DNA from: Diphasiastrum complanatum
Lineage: Eukaryota > Streptophyta > Lycopodiopsida > Lycopodiales > Lycopodiaceae
Length of the DNA: 64,000 bases
Direction: 5' to 3'
Assembly (NCBI GenBank): GCA_029204225.1
Contig: CM055108.1
Span: forward strand, 11,439,782-11,503,781
The notes under the pieces were generated by a model. It did not search any database, had not been told where the DNA came from, and saw only the letters and a program-made list of their open reading frames with translations. The first letter of the stretch is position 1; the number at the start of each line of letters is the position of its first letter. Below, piece by piece: positions 46,386 through 61,313 of this stretch. A program made the translations under genes and the position numbers.

Positions 46386-47591
46386 GTCATCTGTCTCTGG
46401 CGTTTGTGTTGAGCCATAATGAACCAATACCGTTCACTTGATGTCTAGATCCATCTCCAAGAACTATGAATCTTGAAGGATCTGCACTTCTAAAATCAGA
46501 CATGATTCGTCTTGATGTCACGAAGTGTGAGGTGGCTCCTGAATCTAGGATCACCTCATATGTGTCAGATGTTGATGTTGCACACACGTCTTCACAGATA
46601 TAGGCGGTCGAATAATTTTTGTTCGTTCTTTCTTTGCCCATTTTTGAGCTCTCGGGCTCCTTGACATAGAATGAACTATTGTTGTTCTCCTGTCTGTTCT
46701 GTGCTGACTTGTTTTCGGGTTCTGGCGACAATCCATGACCCTTCTTATGGCAATGGATACACTCAATCTTGGGATTGAGCCAACAGGTATCTACTGTATG
46801 TCCGTCTCTTCTGCATCTCACACAAGTCTTCTTGTCTGCACCTTGTTGTTTCGACCTCCCTTTGGTCTTCCAGTTGTCTTTGCTTGTTTCCTCTGCTTGC
46901 TGGTCACGATCCTACCTCTAATTGGGCTCCCTCTTAGGCTTAAATTGCTTCTTTGATTTTTCTTTGTTGCCATAGAGGGCCTGGTCAGAACCATCTTTGT
47001 GATCAAGATGTTCTCTGGCCTCGACTTCCTCTCAACTATCGACAATCGCCTTTTCGAGGTTCATGGCGGGATCTTTCGCGAGCAGGGTCCTTGTAGTCTG
47101 GAATGATCTGGGTAAGGCTCTCAATAGGTACGTGAGCTGCTTCTCAACTGACACAACATTATCTGCTCCAGAGTTATGTAGTGACAGAAACAGATCTTCC
47201 ATCTTTCTTACGAAAGAAATGAGGTCTTTTCCATCCCACTGCAAATTCGTCAGCTGATCTTCCAGCATCATGATTTGACTTCTTGATTTCGTCTGAAATC
47301 TGGTGAGTAATGCATCCCACATCTCCTTAGCTTTGGAGAGTGTAGTCAGGTTAAGTGTGAGACTGTCTTCGATGGAAGATGATAGCAAGGCTACTGCCTT
47401 GTCATTTTTCTCCCTCCATTCACGTAGCTCCTTGTCTGTTGTCATAGGCATTTCTTCTGTGCCATCCACCCAGGAGAATAGTCCTTCGCCCTTGAGTATC
47501 AAAGATGTCTTAACTTTCCAAGCTAGAAAGTTAGATCCTAAAGATCAAGTATTGTGCAGATCTTGCTTTGCATGCTGCTGATTGAAGCCAT
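46386..47591 (-). pseudogene. Copia gag-protease fragment L
   Basis: The minus strand reads copia Gag (FLAWKVKTSLILKGEGLFSW, AKEMWDALLTRFQTKSRSQI, LLRALPRSFQTTRTLLA), a basic linker, a CCHC-like CRRDGHTVDTCWLNP plus CIHCHKKGH, then the protease motif VILDSGATSHFVTSRRIM. Frames shift near 47,040 and 46,820. It ends inside the region after protease, abutting fragment K head to head. Together K and L cover gag to RT of copia-type proteins but in opposite orientations. Confidence 0.85.
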
Positions 47592-47697
47592 TGCTTCTTG
47601 GAGTCTTTTCTCTTGTTGATGGTGTTTAGTTTGAATGTTGGGCCTCCTGGATCTGCTAGCTTCTTGGCTATGTTAGAATATGACAGGATGACCTACC
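47592..47697 (-). other. Leader of copia fragment L
   Basis: A short stretch between the gag start and the repeated primer-site array, without features. Confidence 0.4.
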
Positions 47698-47790
47698 TTG
47701 ATACCACTGATGATAATCATGTGATATGCTCTGATATCACTGATGAGAATCGTGTGATATGCTCTGATACCACTGATGAGAATCAGTATC
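47698..47790 (-). repeat. 33-bp repeat, three copies, carrying the copia primer site
   Basis: Units start at 47,698, 47,731 and 47,764. On the minus strand the unit junctions spell TGGTATCAGAGC (47,761-47,772), the initiator-Met tRNA primer site of plant copia elements, and a one-mismatch copy TGATATCAGAGC one unit further on. Confidence 0.88.
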
Positions 47791-49844
47791 GTGAAGCTTT
47801 TGCAATGGAACCATGATCCTATTGCGACTCGGATGGAGTTCAGATGCAATTGTTGGACACTACCAGCTAAATCACTCCTACAGTCCTCTAGAGTGTAGTC
47901 AGGCATTGATGATCTTTGTTCATAAAATAAGTACAACATTCAACATAGTTTCAACCAAGGTGTGGAATTCAAAAAGAACAAGAAAACTCAGACATACGAG
48001 TAACAATAGACGCATTTGCATTTGAGATCAAACACAACAAGATAAATTATCTATATTGATCTTCCTCTGATTTCTTCAAGCACTACATGCAAATCCACGC
48101 AGTGTGTTGGCATGGGAGAAACACGGTTCTCTCACGAGTAATCGTCTCGCTTTACTAGCAAACAGTTGGATCTCTATGGATCCTGATCATAGAGCTCGTC
48201 TCGCACGTAGGCAGACTTGTTGTCTGTATCTCGTCTTGATTGCTTACTAGCATCAGACTACTTCATTACACTGTATGTGTATTTTGTTGATCTATATGTC
48301 AAGTATCATCTAGTAAGTATAGTCGCTCTATGTAAATATGAGATTAGAGTGATTAAGCAGCTACAACTAATCAGGGAATTACAAGAGTGGCAGATTAGCC
48401 ACGACCTAAAATGTATCTGCTGACATCATACCATCAGATCATATATTTGTACTTTTGGATACTTGCATGATCTCGTTGGTACTCTTTGGAGCGTGGAGGG
48501 CAGGAGAAGGTTTCGTTTCCGTCGTTAGTTTTGTTTTGGTCGTTTGTCTTCTCTCGTACTGGACAACAAAAGATTCTCGTTCATGAATCTTTCGTGTTCG
48601 CGAACCGTTTGTCTTCGTCTGCTTTGACTTTCATGTTCGTGAACTGTTCATCTTCGTTTCCTTTGACTTTCGTGTTCGCAAAACTTTTCGTGCTTTGTGT
48701 CTCTTGACTTTTGTGTTCGCAAACATCTTCGTCAGGCTGAGGGTTGAAAGCTAGCAAGGCTTTGTAGTTAGAAACATTTCGTTTCTTCACTCCCTCTTTG
48801 TGAAGAGGAGCTTTTTTTGAATTGTATCTACTCCACGCTGAAATGAGAAGAGCCTCCATGAGTTAGATGCATCCATTGAGCTCCTTGATCATGATGATTT
48901 TCTTGAGTGATGCCCCTATGATCATGTCCTTCCATTCATTGTGTGTGGTTGTGGATTGTAGAGTGGATTAGATTTGCTGCTTTCCTAGAGTGGATTAGTC
49001 TTCTTTTCTTGTTTATGGATTAATGTAGGAGCTAGCATTCAAGTAAAGTGAATAGGCTAGAAATGTGGTGTAAATCTTGCATATCCTCCAACATTCTAGT
49101 TCTTGATGTTCTTGGAATGTCCAAGAATCAAAAGACTGGTTGGTTTTTTTATTCTTGGACTTCTAAAATGCTGTAAATTAGTTCTTGTTTCTTGTTTTGT
49201 CAATTAATGCAAGTGTAGCTCAGTGTTAGTGTATTGTAGGATATGATTCAATCCGTTTTCAGAGTAAGTAGCTGTAGAATCTATTGAATGTTCATTTGGG
49301 CTGCATGCTGATCTATAAATGAATGTTCATGGCTTGTATCTTTGTTTGAATGTAAGTGCGTTCAAGAGAGAACGACCCTGAGTTGTCCTCTGACAGGCAT
49401 GACATTAATACTACAACGTCAATCCGTCCTTTCTGCCTGGTTTGGGCATTCTAATATCAAGAACACATCTAATGAATGTCATGAAGCCTGGTAATAGGCA
49501 AAATACCAAGCCGTTAAAGCTGTAAGCAAGAAGTAAAAGAAAGAAAAAAACAACAGATCCTCTGGAGTAGGAGATCTATGAACATTTGACACCATTGCCA
49601 CTTGAACTCCAATGCATTCTAAATCCATAAGAACTGCAACAATGTCCACGCTCAAGCCTGCAAACAAACTCCCAAATCTTTTTACAAATTTGAGTTTCTA
49701 CACACTGGACAGAGCCACATCGATGGCTATCTCATTGCCCAAATCCACGGGCTGATAGACTCGCAAATCCGTTGTTAACAAACACAAAAAACAGCTCTGG
49801 ATTTCCTTCCACACAATCTCACGCTCCTCGTTCCTTCACGCTTA
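47791..49844. other. Possible 5' LTR of L and unassigned DNA
   Basis: By position the 5' LTR of L should begin right of the primer sites, but no partner LTR is in the window to confirm it. A 40-bp repeat sits at 48,588-48,735. No gene is recognised beyond. Confidence 0.35.
48588..48735. repeat. Four-copy repeat, about 40-bp period
   Basis: Units near 48,588, 48,626, 48,665 and 48,706 share GACTTTCGTGTTCGCAAAC with one to three changes, then TTCGT-type words. Confidence 0.8.
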
Positions 49845-50695
49845 CATCTCAGCCGGAGGCCATACTATTAAACCTCAATCGGAGGCCAATCTGTCAGATT
49901 TCAACCGACGCACTACCTCCCATCTCAACCGGCGCCCATTAGTTAAATCTCAACCGGAGGCCAATCTGTTAGATCTCAACCAATGCACTGCCTCCCATCT
50001 CAACCGGCATGCTTGTTCAGATTTCAACCGATGCACTGCCTCCCATCTCAGTCGGAGCCATCGCTCACATCTCGACCAGAGCACAACATTCACATCTCAA
50101 CCGAAGGGGTTCCTCACCACTGCAACGACCGCTTTTCGTCACAAACAGCTGCATTCATCCACACACAACTCACCTTCAAAATGCCTTCGCATAGTGCCGC
50201 AAACAGACCACCTTCCACATTCCACCGCAATTTGTCCTTAAACGCTCACCCCACACTCTATTGCAATGGAAAAACGGACCATCTTCCACCTCCATCTGCA
50301 ATCACCCGTCGCAACCATCGCATTCCATAGAAGGTCACAACCATCGCAACCATCACAACCATTCCCATCCCGTTGCAACCGCATTCCATCACATCATGAC
50401 GGCATCCATCTGTAACTCATAACCACAGAATTCGTCCCCGACAGACCTCCATCATCACCCCCTAAAGCCTCATACTGCCTCAACTGTCCTTCACACTCCT
50501 TCTGTCCCCTCACACTTCCATCTCAACCGGAGCGCCTCAGTGAAATCTCAACCGGAGGCCATTCTATCAAATCTCAACCAACGGCCACTGATACATCTCA
50601 ACCGACGGCCTGCTTCAAATCTCAACCGATGGCCCTCTATCACATCTCGACCGACGTGTTTGTTCAAATCTCAACCGACACGCTCAGTGAAACAA
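49845..50695. repeat. Minisatellite of TCTCAACCGGAGGCC units
   Basis: About 18 degenerate units at 24-26-base spacing in two blocks: roughly 49,845-50,110 (11 units) and 50,520-50,695 (7 units). The core TCTCAACCG is best kept, and the following GGAGGCC varies. The gap 50,111-50,519 has other sequence, including a short CATCACAACC-type run. Confidence 0.9.
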
Positions 50696-50719
50696 TCAGA
50701 CCACAATACAATTGCGGTG

Positions 50720-53409
<2,690 letters not shown>

Positions 53410-53670
53410 GGATGCTCCTTTGGTTAGTCTCACCCTACTACATTAAACAAAAAATGTGGACAGATATTGACGTACTGCTACTTCAAACTTACAAGGTTTT
53501 TATTGTTGTACCCTTGCATATGGTAAAGTTCCATTTTTAACTTAGAAGGTTTCCCACAAATATTTGAAATGGTTTGGTCCGTTTAAAATAATTTGGAGGG
53601 AAATGAAATTTCCCACTCCCACTCTCTCCTTCCAGGTTACTACCTTACTGGACACTATAAGTGCATGCTC

Positions 53671-54369
53671 TGAAAGTACTGTACTTTAGGACCATAAATG
53701 GATCTACAAAAGATCCACAAGAGTGATTGGATGCTTGCTTAACAATCTATCAAGAAACTAGACACAAAAAAGTTGATCTAGATTGGCAATTTGACAAACA
53801 ACAAGCATTAACAATCAAAAGACTTGATCAACATTGAAATCCGAGCCCACACGTGTGTAATATAGGCTGTATATGGCCTTCAACCTAAGAAACAAATAGA
53901 AATTGATTAGGTTTCATTTGGATCACAAAAACTCAATGTACATAGTGAACTAGCTTGAGATTGCCAATGAGCTCCAAAAATTTTCTATCTTCTCACTATG
54001 GAGAGAGGGAATACATAGCAAATTCGACTTCCTTTTTGAAGTTAGGTGGATTTCCAGCATGTAAAAAGGAAGTTAAGTCACTCTCCTTGACCTAAAATGA
54101 AACCATAGTCTATTTCCTAGAGTCATGCTTGATAGATAGCTAGTTGGTCAAATTTTCACCTTAAATCTAGGATTTAGGTCCTATAAACTACGAATCACTA
54201 CCAAAATGACATGACCAACCCTATGGACTTGACCTAAACTACATTAGGAGTGGGTTGACACGTGGCATCTTGGTCTCACACGTGTGTAATCCACTTATGT
54301 ACAAAATTTACATTATACTACATGGGTTTTGATCAAGCTAGATTTGCCAATTTTTGGCAATTCTTCACA
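53671..54369 (-). mobile_element. 3' LTR of copia element J
   Basis: On the minus strand the tract TTGAGGAG is followed by TGTGAAGAATTGCC at 54,369. The other end, TGAAAGTACTGTAC at 53,671, matches the visible part of the 5' LTR at 63,713. It is 699 bp and carries CACACGTGTG at 53,848-53,857 and 54,277-54,286. Confidence 0.9.
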
Positions 54370-55965
54370 CTCCTCAAATTTAGCTTGATCTATCTACAAC
54401 TCTCTTGCTAGATGAATGAATGCTTTTAGAAGTGTCTAAAAAATCCAGTTACAAACAAGTAACTTTTGAGACTCCAATAGAGAATGATGTCCATGAAGGA
54501 TCTTTCACCACCTCTTAGAGGATCCCTTACAAGATGTTCCATAAATGTGTCTATATACATGTAGCACACTTCAAAACTAAACATCATGCCAAGCCATGGA
54601 TTCCAAGGCATTTTGTGCACTTGAAGATATATCAATTAAGATATTAACTGCATAAATAATATTGCCAAAGACAACTTGCCTTGCTTGATCCATATGATTG
54701 AGCCTTGATGGCTCCATCTTGATACTCAAGATTCTTCTTGGAGTCCTCAAGTCTTGAGCTTGATCCTCCACTTGACTTGACTCCAAAACATCAATGAATT
54801 GAATAAGGTGTTGATCCAAAGGGGGTTCTTCAAGTTTACAAATCTTCCACTCTTGAAAGATCACATTTTCACCATTGACAAATTCTTTGGTTGAAAACAA
54901 GTAGATTCTACAATCTCTACTTGAAGAGCAAAACACTACCATTATTCCTATCATTGAAATAGGATAATCTTTGGTCCTTACATTGGAATGATCATGCACA
55001 AAGCATGTGGACACAAAGATTTCCAAAGCAAATGATGTTTCATCTTCTATGACTCTATTCAAACTATTACAAAAATAGTTATCCAATGAAATTGCCTTAT
55101 CAACAACAAATGTAGATTTCAAAGCATCCCATTTCATTGTCTTGTCATACAAAGTAATAAACACCATGAATCTTAAAGGTAAGAAACAAGTCACCTCATG
55201 TCTACTACTACTTTCCAAAAAGTATTCAAAGATAGTAGACTCTCCAATGCTCACCACCCTTGCAAGATGCACACTTGAATGGACAATTTACATGCAATTT
55301 GATGACTTGGCCATTGTCATTGAGGACTCCCTTGGAACTCTCATGCTTTGAGGCTGATCCTCTGTGTGTGCAGAGGTTCCTGTGAAGGAGGAAGATCCAG
55401 AGTTGTATGAGATAGTGAGGACATGTATGATGCTCCTCCTCAATGCAAGCAAGGTCACACTTTGCCAAGATCTCCTCTTGAGTGATCTCCTCCTTTGCCA
55501 AGCTCATTCTTTCAAAAGCAACACTAGCTTCCAACTTAAACAATCTTCCATTTTTAAATCCCTTTGCAATGCAAACATCATTCTTCAAGATGAAGCAAAC
55601 ACCATGCTTAAAGTGGACATCCAAACCACTTTTTAAGAGTAGACCAGCACTAAGCATATTCTTGGTAATTGATGGTACATAAAGGACATTATCTAGATCC
55701 ATGCATTTTGAGGATTCTAGATACAAAGAGATGGTGCCAACACCATCTATCCTACACTCTTCATCATTTGCAGTAAAGAAAAACTTTTTAGCATTATTGA
55801 AAGAGTGTAAGGTTGAGAAAAAGTCCTTTTCACAAGACATGTGGGAGCTAGCCCCACTGTCGATCCACCAATTGTCTCTTGAATTGCTATTGCTTGTTGG
55901 TGAGGATGTAGATGCCATCAAGAATACATCTACTTTATCCTCCTCCTCCTCCTTTGCAAGGTTTC
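54370..55965 (-). pseudogene. Copia J pol remnant (protease and parts of integrase)
   Basis: Minus-strand reading from 55,965: LAKEEEEDKVDVFLMAS, then the protease active site WWIDSGASSHMSCEKDFFST, DGVGTISLYLE, LDNVLYVPSITKNMLS, DVHFKHGVCFIL. It closely parallels element I but then loses most of integrase: after GRLFKLEASVAFER and EEITQEE the frame breaks. Further on only pieces remain (MKWDALK, YFCNSLNR, then an EPSRLNHMDQARQ linker). RT and RNase H are absent before the LTR. J is internally deleted. Confidence 0.85.
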
Positions 55966-56825
55966 TGTTGAAAATTGTCACTTCTCACTTGACATTGGTT
56001 CATGTAAATATTGATCAAACATTAGAATATGTTGATGATATGATTTCACACGTGTGGAGCCTGTTACCACGTGTGAAAGGATGTACTTTTCATGTTTGTA
56101 TATATCCAAATTGATTTTGTATCATTCTAGTTAGTGTGAACATGAAATGACTAGTTTTTAGTCAAGTTGACTAGTCACCTACAAATTAGCTTTTCCTTGC
56201 ATGTGCATGAGTAAATGCTCCCACATGGCAAGTGGATGTTCACACGTGTGTATAGAGTACTAGAAGATAAGAGTTGACCATTTTCCTTAGATCCTATTTT
56301 GTAGGGAATATTCCTATATTCTAGGAGAGTAGCTTTTTGGATTTTAGTCATATTCTAGAAGGTCAACTATTGGATAAGAATCAAGGATGGATAAAATGGA
56401 TAGATCTGAGTGATGTGGCACTCTTCACACGTGTGAAGGCCTGCTGGACTGTACCAGACTCATGGATGTACTTGATCCATAAAAGGATCATCATTTTGCT
56501 AAGAATATTGATGAGACTTTTGCACTCTACACTTTTGTGAGATTTCTAGTCATTTGTCTTGTGATTTTTATGCATGATTGCTATCTAGTATCATTGTACT
56601 TGTTGTTTCAGGTGCAGGTCGTACAGTGGACAGTACTCCACACGTGTGAATCCGCTCTCACTAAAAAAATGATGTGTTGATCCATTGCTCTTGCTTAAAT
56701 CCAAGTGTAGTGAATCTAGATCAAGATCTAATGTGTAGAACTTGATAGATTCATTGATTAAGCAACCAATAACTCTCTATGATTGTAAAGTACAATCATT
56801 ATTGTCCTAAAAACTGTAAAATTTA
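55966..56825 (+). mobile_element. 5' LTR of copia element I
   Basis: Begins TGTTGAAAATTGTC inside element J and ends GTAAAATTTA, three bases before the primer site. It matches 61,314-62,163 closely, with about ten substitutions and a few short indels by eye. CACACGTGTG occurs at 56,047, 56,241, 56,426 and 56,639, with CCACGTGTG at 56,067. Confidence 0.95.
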
Positions 56826-56828
56826 TCA

Positions 56829-56840
56829 TGGTATCAGAGC
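56829..56840 (+). promoter_or_regulatory. Primer-binding site of copia I
   Basis: TGGTATCAGAGC, complementary to the 3' end of initiator-Met tRNA, the usual plant copia primer. A sixth CACACGTGTG lies in the leader at 56,992. Confidence 0.95.
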
Positions 56841-57424
56841 TAAGTAAGAGAGTGATCATTGAATCATAAATCTTGTAAAGATCATTGGCAAAATTTGTTT
56901 TTTGGCCAATACTAGTGAGGACGAGTTCTTCTAGAGTGATAGCTTGTAATCATTTGGATAAAAACGACTTGGAGACTGTGTATGTACTTTTCACACGTGT
57001 GAAACCTTTACAATAACTTTCAATTCAAGTTACTTTGTGTTTGTTGGTCCCAAAATCACAATACTAGTTCATTTTTGGTGCTTTTTGAAGCATAGTATGG
57101 ATCTAGATTCATTCTAACTAATGCCTATGACCAAATAGTGTTTTGGATCATTGAAGCATTTCTTTTTAGAGTCTAAGATCAGATCTTAAGAGGCTGATTT
57201 GTTCAGATCCTTAGTTGAAGTGAAATCTCTAAGAAAAGTGTAAAGCAATTTTTTTGTGAGAGTGAAAGCTAGAAATTTTTGGTAAGATCTTTGAGTATCA
57301 TTCAAGCTTGTGTGCTAGTTTGATAGAGACAAGCCTATAGGCATTCTAGAAAGCTTTAGGCCTTTTCATAGATCTTTTAAAATTTAAAAATCTTTGTGAT
57401 TTTTAAAAGAGCATTCATTCTAAA

Positions 57425-58036
57425 ATGTCATCCATGGGTGGATATTTGATGGAATCAAGTGAGAGACTCACTTCCACAAATTATTCCATTTGGAAAGTGA
57501 GAATGGAATCACTCCTAGTGATCCATGATCTATATAACATAGTTCAAGGAGTAGAGGAAGAGCCTCAAACTCCCCAAGAACAAGCCAAATACAAGAAGAG
57601 AGCAAGATTAGCTCTACATTGCATAAAGTTAAATGTATGCAATGACCTCTTGAAAGAGGTGTCTTCTTGTACCTCATCCAAAGAGGCTTGGGATTCATTA
57701 AAGAGCATTTATGAATCCAACAATACTTCAAGAATCCTCATGCTAAGAAATCAAGTTTTCCAAAGCATGAAAGGAAGTGGAGAGAGTGGACAAGAGTATG
57801 TTCTTAGGATCAAATCTCTTAACAAGGAGTTAAGTGCAATAGAAGAGAAGATCCAAGATCAAGAACTAGTACAAATCATTTTGAATGGTCTAAGTGATGA
57901 GTTTACCAACTTAGTCCAATCATTTGCCATTCAAGACTCTCTTCCATCCATTGAAAAGTTGCACAATGTTCTTGTGGCCGAGGCAAGAAAAAGCAAAATC
58001 CATTCAAGAAAAATCAAGGCAAGGAGGCCGAGATGA
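57425..58036 (+). CDS. Copia I Gag (UBN2-type), truncated by frameshift
   Basis: 203 codons from ATG at 57,425. The start fits copia Gag: ERLTSTNYSIWKVRMESLL, then a long helical region with KEAWDSLKSIYESNNTSRIL, LRNQVFQSMKGSGESGQEYV and IVQGV-type hydrophobic residues. Gag packages the element RNA into virus-like particles in the cytoplasm. The frame ends before the zinc knuckle, which follows in another frame: at about 58,090 a one-base deletion splits the CCHC motif (KCF-x-CGKKGHFASEC). It is close to the J gag at 62,297-62,928. Not functional as one polyprotein without that base. Confidence 0.9.
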   Translation: MSSMGGYLMESSERLTSTNYSIWKVRMESLLVIHDLYNIVQGVEEEPQTPQEQAKYKKRARLALHCIKLNVCNDLLKEVSSCTSSKEAWDSLKSIYESNNTSRILMLRNQVFQSMKGSGESGQEYVLRIKSLNKELSAIEEKIQDQELVQIILNGLSDEFTNLVQSFAIQDSLPSIEKLHNVLVAEARKSKIHSRKIKARRPR

Positions 58037-58088
58037 AGAATGAAGGATCTACCTCCAAAGGCAAAGTGAAGAACAAGGCAAAACTAAA

Positions 58089-61000
58089 GTGTTTCTTTGT
58101 GGAAAGAAAGGACACTTTGCCTCAGAATGCTACTTGAAGAAGAATCAACAAGCCAAAGGAGATCAAGGGAACATTGCTCAAGAGGAAGAATATGAGGATG
58201 GATTCAACACATCCTTAATGGTTGCATCTACACCAACTTCAAGTCAAGACACATGGTGGATAGTGGGGCTAGTTCCCACATGTCCTTTAATAAGCATTAT
58301 TTTTCTACTCTTCTATCTTGTAATGACTCTAAGAAGTCAATATACACTGCTAGTGATCAAGCATGCAAGATAGATGGCATAGGATCTATACCTCTTTGTT
58401 TAGGCACATCTAAAAGGATAGATCTAGATAATGTTTTGTATGTTCCTACCATTTCAAGAAACTTGCTTAGTGTAGGACAATTAATGGACAATGGACTAGA
58501 TGTACATTTCAAGAATGGAGTTTGTTCCATCTTGAAAAATGATAAGTGCATAGCTAGTGGCATTAAGCAAGGTAGACTTTTCAAGTTGGATGCTAATGTT
58601 GCAAGTGAAAGTGTGAACTTGGCTAGGGAGGAGCTAACTCAAGTGGAGCTTTGGCATAAGAGATTAGGCCATCCTAATCTTCAATCTATGGAGTCAATGG
58701 CAAGCAAGGAACTAGCTCTCGGCCTACCAAGAACTTTCAAGAAGTGTGGAAAATTGTGTGAGGCATGTGGCCTTGCAAAGTCACACAAATCTTCTTACAA
58801 GAAATCTTCATCAAGATCTCTCTCTCCCTTGGATCTCATACATTCTGATGTACATAGTTTTTCACTTGCAAGTAATGGAGGTGCCTTGATGTATGTAGCT
58901 TTTATAGATGATTGTACTAGATTCACATGGATTGAAAGTCTTGTTTATGAAGCTTTCATTAAGTTCAAGTCTCTAGTAGAGAAACAACTTAGTACTTCTA
59001 TCAAAGCACTAAGATGTGATAATGGAGGAGAGTACACCTCCAATAAAATGAAAGACTTTTGTGAGATCAATGGTACTAAGTTACAATACACTTGTTCCTA
59101 CACCCCTCAACAAAATGGGGTGGCCGAGAGGAAAAATAGGAGTCTATGTGAGTGTGCAAAGTCCTTGAGGCTTGATGCATCACTTTACATCTCATTTTGG
59201 GGAGAAGCCATAACATGTGCTAATTATTTGTGTAATAGACTTCCTAGTAGTGCTATAGATGGGATCTCACCTTATCAAGCCTTGTTTGATAAGAAACCCA
59301 ATGTAAAAGATTTTAAGATCTTTGGACGTACTTGTTATGTACACATTCCTTTGGAGACTAGAAGGAAAGAAGATGCTACCTCCTTCAAGGGAACCTTTGT
59401 TGGCTATGGAGAAAATAGCAAGGGATATAGGATATATGGTCCTACATCCAAGAAAGTAAAGGTAAGAAAGGATGTACTTTTTGATGAGTCACAATTTGCT
59501 AAGAGCTTGTCAAATGGATCTAACCCATTGTGCATTGAAGATCTTGACAAATCCGAGGAGGATCTTGACAAACCCGAGGAGGATCATGACAAACCCGAGG
59601 ATGGAGATTTGGATCCGAGTCAAAAGAGGCCAGGAAGATCATCAAGGAGCAAGGCCGAGCCCTCAAGGCTTACCTATGTGGACAAGGGAAAGCAAAAGGA
59701 AGGCTCTACATCTTCTACCTCTTACTCTTTTTTAGCTACATTGATTGAAGAACCATCATCTTTTGAAGAAGCATGTAAATCTAAAGTTTGGAGAGATGCA
59801 ATGCAAGTAGAGTATGATGCATTAGAAGAGAATCATACTTGGAATCTTGTAAATCTTCCAAGAGGAAAGAAACCACTTGCATGTAAGTGGATCTATAGAA
59901 TTAAGTACAATCAAGATGGATCTATTAAAAAATACAAAGCTAGGCTTGTTGCTAAGGGATTTCTTCAAATAAAAGGATTGGATTATGAAGAAACATTTGC
60001 TCCTGTAGCTAAGCTTGTAACTATTAGATTAATCATTTGCATTGCTACTTTGTTCAAATGGGATCTCTACCAAATGGATGTGACAAATGCCTTCTTGAAT
60101 GGCTTCTTAGAAGAGGAAATCTACATGATGCAACCCGAGGGCTTCATCAAGGTTGGTGAGGAGCAAAAGGTGTGCTAGTTAAGGAAGAGCCTATATGGCT
60201 TGAAGCAAGCACCTAGAGCTTGGTACTCTAGGTTGCATGATTTTCTCTATTCCCTTGGCTTTGTACTAAGTGCTTATGAACCTTCTTTATATTTCAAATG
60301 TAATGAAGGAAAGATCATCATTTTGGTTCTTTATGTTGATGACATCATTATGACAGGAAATGATGATGATGGCATAGGCAAAGTAAAAGTTGACTTATCT
60401 AGTGAGTTCAAGATGGTAGATCTAGGCTTCCTAAAGTTTATACTTGGGATAGAAGTGTCTAGAAGAGCAATTGTACTTTCATAAGTCAATCTAAGTATGC
60501 TACTTCCATTTCTTGAAAGATTTGGTATGAAAGATTGTAAGGGGATTGACACCCCTATGGAGCATGTTGTGAAAGCAACTAATGAAGGTGATGAAGCATC
60601 CTTTGAGGACATCACTCTCTTTAGGAAGCTTATAGGCTCTCTAATCTATTTAACTATCACTAGACCTGACTTAAGTTTTTGTGTAAGAGAGTTGAGTCAA
60701 AGTATGCAAGCTCCTTTAGTTCATCACTGGAAAAGTGCCAAGAGAGTACTTAGATATATTTCTAGTACTAGATTTTTTGGCATACTTTATGAAGGATCTA
60801 ACTTGCACTTGAGAGCCTACTCGGATTCAGATTTTGCAGGTGACAAGATGGATAGGAAGTCCATTAGTGCATTTGCAACATCTCTTTGTGGAGGAGTGAT
60901 ATCTTGGCTTTCCAAAAAGCAAGATACAATCTCACTATCTTCTTGTGAAGCCGAGTACAAGGCATTGACTTCAACAACCAAAGAGCTCCTATGGCTAAGA

Positions 61001-61300
61001 AGACTCTTGATGGAACTACATGTGCTAGAGGCCGAGGAGATCCCTTACATATTTTGTGACAATCAAGCTTCTCAACAAATTACTTCAAATCCTATCTTCC
61101 ATGCTAGAACAAAGCATATTGAGATAGCTCAGCACTTTGTGAGGGAGAAGGTACAATCCAAGGAAGTGCAACTACATCATGTACCATCATCCGAATGCAT
61201 AGCTGATATATTAACCAAACCATTGTCCAAAGATCCATTTTTTAAGTTAAGATATGCTCTTGGAATTGTAGATAGATGTACACTAGATTTGCCAAGTTAG
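58089..61300 (+). pseudogene. Copia I Pol (protease, integrase, RT, RNase H) with frame lesions
   Basis: Order: knuckle, aspartic protease (VDSGASSHMS, 58,256 on), pre-integrase (HKRLGHPNLQS ... CEACGLAKSH), integrase (D in HSDVHSF about 58,846, D in RCDNGGEY about 59,018, E in NGVAERKN), a K/E/D/P-rich linker, RT (KARLVAKGF, MDVTNAFLNG, YVDD at 60,332) and RNase H (YSDSDFAGD, SSCEAEYKAL, FCDNQAS, KHIEIAQHFV), ending LDLPS. Lesions: a missing-four-base change at the protease entry (about 58,258), a TAG at 60,176 in VC*LRKSLYGLKQ, and a paired frameshift near 60,463 and 60,508. All catalytic motifs of integrase, RT and RNase H are kept. The class order INT before RT marks Ty1/copia. Confidence 0.93.
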
Positions 61301-61313
61301 AAGTGAGGAGGAG
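61301..61313 (+). promoter_or_regulatory. Polypurine tract of copia I
   Basis: GAAGTGAGGAGGAG directly precedes the 3' LTR, the plus-strand primer in copia elements. Confidence 0.85.

Noticed and set aside
49845-50695. CRISPR-like array
   Set aside because: Host is a plant, units are degenerate and contiguous with no uniform spacers, and there are no cas genes.
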